From Planctomycetota bacterium (lineage in GTDB: Bacteria; Planctomycetota; UBA1135; UBA2386), in the NCBI GenBank assembly GCA_016713175.1, contig JADJPQ010000002.1:682001-746000 (forward strand): a stretch of 64,000 nucleotides of DNA, given 5' to 3'. The notes under the pieces were generated by a model that saw nothing but the letters and a program-made list of their open reading frames with translations, searched no databases and was not told the DNA's origin. The position numbers were made by a program, and so were the translations under genes. This document shows, in pieces, positions 45,386 to 52,407 of this stretch. Each line of letters starts with the position of its first letter. The stretch's first letter is position 1.

Positions 45386-46609
45386 TCAGTTGCTCTGCAG
45401 TTGCCAGCTCAGGCAGTTGCTCATCGACGTGCCCACGCCCGTTGCGTTCGAGCACAGCGTCGCGCATTGCGAACTCAGCACGGCACCGCACAACCCGGGG
45501 ATCATCGGCAGCGGCAGGTGGAACAGCGCACTGCCGCCGCAACCCGCGCCGGCACCGGTCATCACCGGCCCCAACGTGCCGAGCAACGGCGAGGCCCGCA
45601 GCGGCCCGCACAGCGGTGGCAGCACCGGACCGGCCGCGACGCATGGACCGGCGCCGATCGCGCAGAACGCCAGGCTGCCGAGCGGAGCACCCTGCAGATC
45701 GAGAGCGAAACTGGCATTGCCGAGATTGGGGCTGCCGACCAGCGTGTGGACCATCGGGCAAGCCGGGCAGGCGCCGTTGCTGCACGGCCGCCCGGACGAC
45801 GTGGCGCGGCCAGAGCGCACGGCAAGGCCGATGAACGGCGGGGTACCAGTCGTCGTCGCCGAGCAGCAGCTCGGCGCCTGGAACGCCACCACCGGTCCAG
45901 CCAATACGTTGTAGGGCCAGGCGATCGTCGTCGTGCCATCGGTCAGGAACAGCGTGCGGCGGCAGGCATCGACCGCGAGACCGGTGATCGGTCGCATCGG
46001 CCCGCTGCTGCAGCCGGCGACCGTGAACACCTGGAACGGCGCACACGGATTGGCCGTCGTCGCGACGTGCAGCGTCGTCGCGCCGGTCGACCAGTTCGAA
46101 TAGGTGTAGAACACCAGCCGGTTCACCTCGTCGACCGCGAGGCCGCCGGTGGCCATGTTGCCGACCGCGGGCAGCCCGGTCGTGCACTGCGACAACACCG
46201 TCAACGGACAGCCGGGAACGCAGCGGTAGATGATCCCGTACGAATCGAGGATCCAGGTCTGGTTCAGGCTCTCGACGTGCTCGAGCCCGGTGACGACCGC
46301 CACCGGCGAGACCAGTGGCGCCGGGAATGGATTGCACAGGTAGCTGCAGTTCGTCGGATCGACGAGGGCCATCATCGTGCCGTTGCTGACCCAGGCGCCT
46401 TCGCGGGTCGTGAACCACGCCGTGCCGCCAGCGAACGGCTGGGCCGGCGCGGCCGGGAAGCCCGCCGGGGTGCACGGCGGCAGGTTGGTGCACGCGGTGT
46501 GGTCGCGCTGCAACAGGATGCCGGGACGGGTGATGCCGATCAGGTTGTCGGGAGTCTGGGCGATCGCGGCGGCGGTCAGGACCAGGCCAAGGAAGGGCAG
46601 CAAGTTCAT
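45386..46609 (-). CDS. Cys-rich secreted protein
   Basis: 407 residues from ATG 46609, with a signal peptide (MNLLPFLGLVLTAAAIAQ). More than 20 Cys are spread in pairs (CTNLPPCTPAG, CRRTLFLTDG, CSNGACPACPM), so several disulfides outside the cytoplasm are likely. Propeller-like segments such as ITGLAVDACRRTLFLTDGTT and TGGLAVDEVNRLVFYTYS recall NHL or YVTN repeats. The end (LFHLPLPMIPGLCGAVLSSQ) is a Cys-containing form of the shared C-terminal module. Convergent with the kinase gene, five bases apart. Function unknown. Confidence 0.75.
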   Translation of the reverse strand: MNLLPFLGLVLTAAAIAQTPDNLIGITRPGILLQRDHTACTNLPPCTPAGFPAAPAQPFAGGTAWFTTREGAWVSNGTMMALVDPTNCSYLCNPFPAPLVSPVAVVTGLEHVESLNQTWILDSYGIIYRCVPGCPLTVLSQCTTGLPAVGNMATGGLAVDEVNRLVFYTYSNWSTGATTLHVATTANPCAPFQVFTVAGCSSGPMRPITGLAVDACRRTLFLTDGTTTIAWPYNVLAGPVVAFQAPSCCSATTTGTPPFIGLAVRSGRATSSGRPCSNGACPACPMVHTLVGSPNLGNASFALDLQGAPLGSLAFCAIGAGPCVAAGPVLPPLCGPLRASPLLGTLGPVMTGAGAGCGGSALFHLPLPMIPGLCGAVLSSQCATLCSNATGVGTSMSNCLSWQLQSN

Positions 46610-46807
46610 GGGTTTCGTCGGGTCAGGTTTGGCGCGCATCGCGCCGCGGCGGTTCGGCGAAGGTGTCGGCCGCCACCCTGAGTCAGCGCAGCCGGCCGCG
46701 GCGAACCCAGGTGGAATCGCCGCGTTTCTCGAGGATCCCAGGTGGGAATTCCGCCCGACCCAGCCGGTCGCAGTCAGAATCGGGAGGGTCCCGACTCCAA
46801 TCCACCG

Positions 46808-47377
46808 ATGCCCGAAATCCCCGCATGGCTGACCAGCCTGGAGCGGCACGAAGTGCCGCCGCCGGCCACGACGGCGATCGGGGATCTGCTGCTGGCCGAA
46901 CAACCGCGACTGCGCCGGCTGGTGCACCGACTGCTCGGCTGGCCGACCCAGGCGGCCGAAATCGACGACGTCGTGCAGGACGTGCTGCTGCAGGCCTGGC
47001 GGCACCGTGCCGCCTTCCGCGGCGACGCCGCGCTGGCGACGTGGCTTGCGGCCATCGGCATCCGCGCGGCGCGTTCGCATGTGCGCCGGCGCCAATGGCG
47101 GCAGCGACTGCTTGGCTGGCTGCCGGGCCAGCCAGAACCGTTGGCGACGCCAGTTCCATGCCGGCTCGAGCACGACGAACGTCGGCAGGCGACGCATGCG
47201 GCGATGCAGCAGCTCGCCCACGGCGACCGGGAGATTCTCGTGCTGCGCTATCTGGAGAACCGCGAACCGGCGGCGATCGCCGAGTTGCTCGGCATCGGTC
47301 GTGCCGCGGTCGACCAGCGGCTGTCGCGCGCGCGAGCCAGGCTGCGCGTGATCCTCGACCGAGAGGAACGGCCATGA
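46808..47377 (+). CDS. ECF-type RNA polymerase sigma factor
   Basis: 189 residues from ATG 46808. Region 2 is EIDDVVQDVLLQAWRHRAAF and ATWLAAIGIRAARSHVRRR; region 4 is ILVLRYLENREPAAIAELLG with VDQRLSRARARLRVIL. It directs RNA polymerase to a small gene set. The stop overlaps the ATG of the next gene (ATGA), which encodes a single-pass membrane protein of anti-sigma type, so the pair probably forms a transmembrane signal unit. It starts divergently from the secreted protein at 46609, with a 198-base shared upstream region where a 9-base CCCAGGTGG occurs twice. Confidence 0.92.
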   Translation: MPEIPAWLTSLERHEVPPPATTAIGDLLLAEQPRLRRLVHRLLGWPTQAAEIDDVVQDVLLQAWRHRAAFRGDAALATWLAAIGIRAARSHVRRRQWRQRLLGWLPGQPEPLATPVPCRLEHDERRQATHAAMQQLAHGDREILVLRYLENREPAAIAELLGIGRAAVDQRLSRARARLRVILDREERP

Positions 47378-47793
47378 ACGACGATCGCGACCTGCAAGGT
47401 CTGCTGCATGCCGTCGATGCCGCGGCGCCGCCGCCGCCAGGTGCACCGATCACGTTCGCGCGACTGCAGGCCCTGCACGCGCGGCGGCGGCGGCGGACCC
47501 TGCTGCTGGCTACCGCGGCCACGGCGCTGCTGGGGCTGGCATTCGCGCTGTTCCGTTCGCCGCCCGCTGCGACCTTGCCGCTGGCAGCCAGCGCCGACGA
47601 ACGCGCCGGACTACAGGCCGAACTCGATCGGATCGGCACCATGCTGGCGTCGATCCCGCCGTACGACCCCGAACCGCTCGCGCGGGCACAGCTCGCGCTG
47701 GCCCGCGGTCAGGCCGCCCTCGATCACCTGGCCGCGCTGCGCGCGCCGGCCGTGCCGGAGCCTGCCGCTGAATCACTCCACAAGGAGAAGTAG
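47374..47793 (+). CDS. single-pass membrane protein, putative anti-sigma factor
   Basis: 139 residues, starting in the ATGA overlap with the ECF gene. A short cytoplasmic part (MNDDRDLQGLLHAVDAA, then FARLQALHARRRRR) is followed by one membrane span (LLLATAATALLGLAFALF) and an outer helical region of about 75 residues. Gene order and topology are those of an anti-sigma factor, but the zinc-binding HxxxCxxC motif is missing and the cytoplasmic part is short, so this is inferred from context. Confidence 0.7.
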   Translation: MNDDRDLQGLLHAVDAAAPPPPGAPITFARLQALHARRRRRTLLLATAATALLGLAFALFRSPPAATLPLAASADERAGLQAELDRIGTMLASIPPYDPEPLARAQLALARGQAALDHLAALRAPAVPEPAAESLHKEK

Positions 47794-48891
47794 ATGAGAG
47801 CCAACCAGCTTCCGTTCGCCATCGCCGCCCTTGCCGTGGCGGCTGCCACACCAGCCCAGCACAACGTTCAGCTCGGCCACATGCTGGTCGTCCAGGTGGG
47901 CGCCCCATGCACGTGGAATCAGATCCTCCAGACCTTCCGCTCCGAGAGTACCAACGCCGCGCTGGAGCAAGCGTGCGCCGACGCCGACCTGAAGCTCATC
48001 CAGGTGCGATTCGAGCCGACGCCGATCCCCAACCCGGAGGAACAGCGCCGTTCCGAGTCGCTGCAGAGCTTCGAGTTGTGGTTCACCATCCACGCCGAAC
48101 TCGGGGCCGTCCCCACCACCGAGACCAAGAGCGCGCTGTACGAGAAGGTCATCGCCGACGTCCAGCGACGTCTCGATTCCCAGACCGTCGACCGCCTGCG
48201 CGCGACCCGACTGCAACGGCTGGAACGCCACGAAGCCGAAGCCGGCAAGTGCAGCGCGCGGATCGCCGAGCTGCGCTCGCAGATCGCCTCGGTGCGCGCC
48301 CCCACCACCGCGTCCATCCGCACCAACCTCACCGAACTCGAACGCAAGCGCCTCGATACCGACCTCGATCTGCGCACCGAAGAGGCGACGCAGCACCGCG
48401 TCCAGGCACTGCTCGCGGAGACGAGCAAGGCGGTCGACGGCAACGCCACGCAGCGGGATGTTGCAATGGAGAACCGGGATCGGCTCGATCAGGAGTTCCG
48501 GTTGCTGTCTGCGCGCACCGGCGAGGACGCCGAGGCCCGCCAGCGCCTCGCCGACTTGGGCAGGCGGGTCGCGGATGTCAAGAGCCAGTTGTCCCGTCTG
48601 CACGAGGAGTTCAACCGCCTGGTCGCGATGAGTTCCGCCCTGGCCGAGGATGCCCGCCGTTCGACCCTGGCCTGCCATCGCCTGACCGCCAGGAAACGCG
48701 TGCTGGAAGAACTGCTGGCCGAACAGCACCGGCTGCTCGAAGTCGCGATCCAGGCCGAGGCCGAACGTTCCCGGCTCGAGGACGAACTCGCCAACCTGAT
48801 CGCGACGCACGTCGAGGCCGAAGCCCGCGCCCGCCAATGCCGCGACCAGCTCGCGGAGCTGGAACCGGTTCGCCTGCAGATCTGGAAGTGA
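47794..48891 (+). CDS. exported coiled-coil protein
   Basis: 365 residues; the ATG follows directly on the previous TAG and uses AAGGAG inside that gene's end. A signal peptide ends near AATPAQ. The first 110 or so residues contain strands (LGHMLVVQVGAPCTWNQIL, LIQVRFEPTPIPNPEE, FELWFTIHAELG). The rest is long heptad coiled coil (RLERHEAEAGKCSARIAELR, LLAEQHRLLEVAIQAEAE). It probably acts in the periplasm as the third gene of the ECF operon, perhaps as the sensed or scaffold protein. No known domain. Confidence 0.75.
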   Translation: MRANQLPFAIAALAVAAATPAQHNVQLGHMLVVQVGAPCTWNQILQTFRSESTNAALEQACADADLKLIQVRFEPTPIPNPEEQRRSESLQSFELWFTIHAELGAVPTTETKSALYEKVIADVQRRLDSQTVDRLRATRLQRLERHEAEAGKCSARIAELRSQIASVRAPTTASIRTNLTELERKRLDTDLDLRTEEATQHRVQALLAETSKAVDGNATQRDVAMENRDRLDQEFRLLSARTGEDAEARQRLADLGRRVADVKSQLSRLHEEFNRLVAMSSALAEDARRSTLACHRLTARKRVLEELLAEQHRLLEVAIQAEAERSRLEDELANLIATHVEAEARARQCRDQLAELEPVRLQIWK

Positions 48892-48925
48892 CGATCGCTA
48901 GCATGCGGGCCCGACCAGCCCGCCG

Positions 48926-49465
48926 ATGATCCACCGCTTCGAGATCGCCCTCGCCGACGTCGACCGCTCGATCTACGAGTCGCTCGATCTGCGCGTGCAC
49001 CGCCATCCGTCCGAGGATGTGCCGTACCTGCTGACCCGCGTGCTCGCCTACGCGCTCGAGTTCCGCCCCGGCATCGCCTTCAGCAAGGGCCTCAGCGACG
49101 GCGACGAGCCGGCCATCTGGGTCAAGGACCCGCAGGACCGCCCGATCGAGTGGATCGAGGTCGGCTCGCCGACCGCCGACCGGCTGCACCGCGCCGCCAA
49201 GGCGTGCTCGCGAGTCGTCGTCTACGCCCACCGCCGCCCCGACGATCTGATCCGCCGCTGCGCCAAGGAACGGATCCACCGCGCCGACGAGATCGAGGTC
49301 GTCCGCGTGCCCGCCGAACTGCTCGATACGCTCGGCGAACGGCTGGATCGCAACAACCGCTGGGACCTGACCGTCAACGAGGGCACGGTCACGATCGTGA
49401 TCGCCGGCACGGCCCTCGAAGGCACGTTCGCGCGCGGCCCGCTGGCGCAACCCGACGCGAGTTGA
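48926..49465 (+). CDS. yaeQ: YaeQ family protein
   Basis: 179 residues, the normal YaeQ length. Family features are FEIALADVDRSIYESLDLRV, HPSEDVPYLLTRVLAYALEF, GLSDGDEPAIWVKD and IEWIEVGSPTADRLHRAAKA. YaeQ has a PD-(D/E)XK nuclease-like fold, with the acidic residues in DGDEPAIW and WIEVG at the expected places, but its activity is unknown. It is 34 bases after the coiled-coil gene and three bases before dapD. Confidence 0.93.
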   Translation: MIHRFEIALADVDRSIYESLDLRVHRHPSEDVPYLLTRVLAYALEFRPGIAFSKGLSDGDEPAIWVKDPQDRPIEWIEVGSPTADRLHRAAKACSRVVVYAHRRPDDLIRRCAKERIHRADEIEVVRVPAELLDTLGERLDRNNRWDLTVNEGTVTIVIAGTALEGTFARGPLAQPDAS

Positions 49466-49468
49466 GTC

Positions 49469-50284
49469 GTGGACCAGGCCGCGCTGGCCGCGTTCTTCGA
49501 TCGGCCCAGGGAGGCGCTGCAGGCGGATCCCGACTGGCCGCGCCAGCACGAAGCGCTGCTCGCCGCGATGGAAGCCGGCATGGTCCGTGCCGCCGAACGC
49601 GCCGCCGACGGCCGGTGGCACGCGGTGCCGTGGGTCAAGCAGGCGATCCTGCTGGCGTTCGCCCGCACCGCGCTGCAGCCGGTCGCCGATCCGACGTTCG
49701 CGTTCTTCGACAAGCCGGCGTTCCCGCCGCGCGCGTTCGCGCTCGCCGATCGCGTCCGGATCGTTCCCGGCGGCACGATGATCCGCCGCGGCAGCCACCT
49801 GGGACCGGGTGTCGTCGTGATGCCGCCGGCGTTCGTCAACATGGGCGCGTTCGTCGACAGCGGCGCGATGCTCGACAGTCACACGCTGGTCGGCTCGTGC
49901 GCCCAGATCGGCAAGAACGTGCATCTGGCGGCCGGAGCGCAGATCGGCGGCGTGCTGGAACCACCCCAGGCCTGTCCGGTCATCGTCGAGGACGATTGCT
50001 TCGTCGGCGCGCTGGCCGGCGTGTTCGAAGGCGTGATCGTCCGCCAACGCGCGGTCCTGGCCGCCGGTGTCGTGCTGACCGCTGCCACCGCGATCTTCGA
50101 TCTGGTGCACGGCACGCAGTACCGCGGCGAGGTCCCCGCCAACGCCGTCGTCGTGCCCGGAACACGGCCGGCGCGCGGCGCGTTCGCGCAGCAGCATGGC
50201 CTGTCGGTGGCAACGCCGCTGATCGTCAAGTACCGTGATGCCGGCACCGACGCCGCCACCGCGCTGGTCTCTGTGCTGCACTGA
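49469..50284 (+). CDS. dapD: tetrahydrodipicolinate N-succinyltransferase
   Basis: 271 residues from GTG 49469. The C-terminal two thirds form a left-handed beta-helix of hexapeptide repeats (GGTMIRRGSHLGPGVVVMPP, AFVNMGAFVDSGAMLDSHTL, CAQIGKNVHLAAGAQIGGV). The helical N-terminal part and FVNMGAFVD are typical of DapD. The enzyme transfers succinyl from succinyl-CoA to tetrahydrodipicolinate, on the way to diaminopimelate and lysine. Many planctomycetes are thought to use the aminotransferase route, so a succinylase-route gene is of note. No other dap genes are in the window. Confidence 0.94.
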   Translation: MDQAALAAFFDRPREALQADPDWPRQHEALLAAMEAGMVRAAERAADGRWHAVPWVKQAILLAFARTALQPVADPTFAFFDKPAFPPRAFALADRVRIVPGGTMIRRGSHLGPGVVVMPPAFVNMGAFVDSGAMLDSHTLVGSCAQIGKNVHLAAGAQIGGVLEPPQACPVIVEDDCFVGALAGVFEGVIVRQRAVLAAGVVLTAATAIFDLVHGTQYRGEVPANAVVVPGTRPARGAFAQQHGLSVATPLIVKYRDAGTDAATALVSVLH

Positions 50285-50294
50285 CGACCGCCCG

Positions 50295-51827
50295 ATGGAC
50301 CAGCCCGATCCGAACGACCAAGCACTGCTGCAGCGCCTGCGCGATGCCGCGGCGATCCTCGCCGCCGTCGCCAAGGACCGCACGTTGCTGCTGTCACTGC
50401 CCGACGCTGAACGCGATCGGCTGCTGCAAGCCGCCGGCCACGTCTATTGCCCCGACGTGCAGGCCCGCCGCCGGCTGGTCCGGGCGCGCAGCAAGCAGCG
50501 CCGCGCGCAACAGCGCGAAGAAGAACAGCAACTGCTCGAAGAGACCGGCATCCGCAAACTGCGCCGGCAAGGGGTGTTCACCACGCCGAATCTGGAACCG
50601 CCCGCCGATGATCAGCAGCCGACCACTGTCGACGACGACACCGGCCGACCGCACACCGAGCCGCGCACCTGCTACATCTGCAAACGCGGCTACACCGAAG
50701 TCCACACGTTCTACGACCAGCTGTGTCCGCCGTGCGCCGACCTCAACTGGCAGAAGCGCGGCGAACTGACCGACCTGCGCGGCACCGTCGCGCTGCTGAC
50801 CGGTGGTCGGGTCAAGATCGGCTACCAGGCCGGCATCAAGCTGCTGCGCTGCGGCGTCAAGGTCATCGTGTCGACGCGCTTCCCACGCGATGCCGCCGTC
50901 CGTTACGCCGCGGAACCCGACTTCGAACAGTGGCGGGACCGGCTCGTGATCCACGGCCTGGATCTGCGCCACACCCCGAGCGTCGAAGCGTTCTGCCGGC
51001 ATCTGCTGGCGACCGAATCGCGGCTCGACTTCGTGATCAACAACGCCTGCCAGACGGTGCGCCGGCCGCCCGCGTTCTACGAACACATGATGGCGCGCGA
51101 AACCGGCACCCTGCAGCAACTGCCGGAGACGGCGCAGAGCCTGCTCGGTCCCTACGAGGGTCTCCGCACCTACCACATGCTGCCCGAAGCGCCGCCGGGC
51201 ACCGCTGCCGCGCTCGCCGGCCTGACCCACGCCGCCGAACTGTCGCAGGTGCCGCTGACCGACGAGGACCGGCTGGCTGCCGCACAGCTGTTCCCGCAGG
51301 GCCTGCTCGATCAGGACCTGCAACAGGTCGATCTGCGCGAACGCAATTCGTGGCGCCTGCTGGCCCACGAGGTCTCGGCGGTCGAACTGCTCGAAGTGCA
51401 GCTGATCAACGCCATCGCGCCGTTCCTGCTGAACGCGCGGCTGAAGCCGCTGATGTTGCGGGCGCCCGGTCGCGGCAAGCACATCGTCAACGTGTCGGCG
51501 GTCGAAGGGCAGTTCTACCGGCGCTGGAAGACCACGCGGCATCCACACACGAACATGGCCAAGGCTGCGCTGAACATGCTGACGCGCACCGCGGCGGCCG
51601 ACTACGTGCAGGACGGCATCCACATGAACGCGGTCGACACCGGCTGGGTGACCGACGAGGACCCCTTGCAGCTGGCGTCGCGGAAGCGGCAGGAACACGC
51701 GTTCCATCCGCCGCTGGACATCGTCGACGGCGCGGCGCGGATCGTCGATCCGATCATCCATGGGCACGCCACCGGCGAACACGTCTGGGGCAAGTTCCTG
51801 AAGGACTACATGCCGGCGGACTGGTGA
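50295..51827 (+). CDS. SDR-family oxidoreductase with zinc-finger-like N-terminal extension
   Basis: 510 residues from ATG 50295. The first 120 or so residues are helical and charged. They are followed by a four-Cys motif (CYICKRGYTEVHTFYDQLCP plus one more C), probably a zinc knuckle, and then a short-chain dehydrogenase: VALLTGGRVKIGYQAGIKLL (cofactor loop TGGRxKIG), DFVINNACQTVRR, GKHIVNVSAVEGQFYR (Ser) and HTNMAKAALNMLTRT (the Tyr of YxxxK is replaced by His-Thr-Asn...K). Loss of the catalytic Tyr in this alignment makes activity uncertain. A long insert lies between the NNA motif and the active site. It is ten bases after dapD; the substrate is unknown. Confidence 0.8.
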   Translation: MDQPDPNDQALLQRLRDAAAILAAVAKDRTLLLSLPDAERDRLLQAAGHVYCPDVQARRRLVRARSKQRRAQQREEEQQLLEETGIRKLRRQGVFTTPNLEPPADDQQPTTVDDDTGRPHTEPRTCYICKRGYTEVHTFYDQLCPPCADLNWQKRGELTDLRGTVALLTGGRVKIGYQAGIKLLRCGVKVIVSTRFPRDAAVRYAAEPDFEQWRDRLVIHGLDLRHTPSVEAFCRHLLATESRLDFVINNACQTVRRPPAFYEHMMARETGTLQQLPETAQSLLGPYEGLRTYHMLPEAPPGTAAALAGLTHAAELSQVPLTDEDRLAAAQLFPQGLLDQDLQQVDLRERNSWRLLAHEVSAVELLEVQLINAIAPFLLNARLKPLMLRAPGRGKHIVNVSAVEGQFYRRWKTTRHPHTNMAKAALNMLTRTAAADYVQDGIHMNAVDTGWVTDEDPLQLASRKRQEHAFHPPLDIVDGAARIVDPIIHGHATGEHVWGKFLKDYMPADW

Positions 51828-51828
51828 C

Positions 51829-52365
51829 GTGCGGCGGCGCAGGCTCCCCCCACCGCCGCCGCCGATCCTCGCGGCGATCGTCGTCGATGGCGCCAACGTG
51901 ATCGCGCACGACGGGGCGCGGGCCTGCGAACGGCTCGAACTGGCGGAGCGCTGGTGCCAGGAGTTTGCGCCACGGCTGCCGGTGTTCGTCGGCATCGACG
52001 CGGCGACCGCGACCCATCTGCGTCAGCCGCAGTTCCAGGCCCAGGGTCAACGCCTGGCGGCGGCGTTGGCGGCCGGGCGCTGGCACGTCTGTCCAGCGGA
52101 GATGCCGGCCGATGCGTTCCTGCTGCAGAAGGCGCGCGAACTGGCGGCGCTGGTGCTCAGCAACGACCGCTTCGCCGACCATGAGGAGCTGCGGCGCAAC
52201 GCGATGGTGCTGCAGTTCACGATCGCGGGGGATCGTTTCATGCCGGCCGCCGAGGCGACCTGGTTTCGTTGGCCCGGACATTCCCGGCGCCAGGCAGTGC
52301 GGCAACTGCTGGCGACCTCCGACACCATGACCACACCGGCGCCCCCCGGGCATTTCGACCAGTGA
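51829..52365 (+). CDS. NYN/Zc3h12a-like ribonuclease domain protein
   Basis: 178 residues from GTG 51829, one base after the SDR stop. PIN-like motifs with conserved acids are AAIVVDGANVIAHDG, RLPVFVGIDAATA, CPAEMPADAFLLQKAREL and ALVLSNDRFADHEELR. The VLSNDRFxDH stretch is close to the Zc3h12a (Regnase) RNase subgroup, metal-dependent enzymes that cut single-stranded RNA. The protein has no membrane segment. Last in a tight row with yaeQ, dapD and the SDR gene. The target RNA is unknown. Confidence 0.82.
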   Translation: MRRRRLPPPPPPILAAIVVDGANVIAHDGARACERLELAERWCQEFAPRLPVFVGIDAATATHLRQPQFQAQGQRLAAALAAGRWHVCPAEMPADAFLLQKARELAALVLSNDRFADHEELRRNAMVLQFTIAGDRFMPAAEATWFRWPGHSRRQAVRQLLATSDTMTTPAPPGHFDQ

Positions 52366-52395
52366 TGGGCCTTCGCGATGCCGGCGCCTGCGCCA

Positions 52396-52401
52396 TACAC
52401 T
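52396..52401 (+). promoter_or_regulatory. -10-like box just before the gene at 52408
   Basis: TACACT ends six bases before ATG 52408. If it is a -10 element, the transcript would start at or within a base or two of the ATG, that is, be leaderless. The sequence 17 bases further up (TTCGCG) is a poor -35 match. Confidence 0.35.
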
Positions 52402-52407
52402 ATCACC

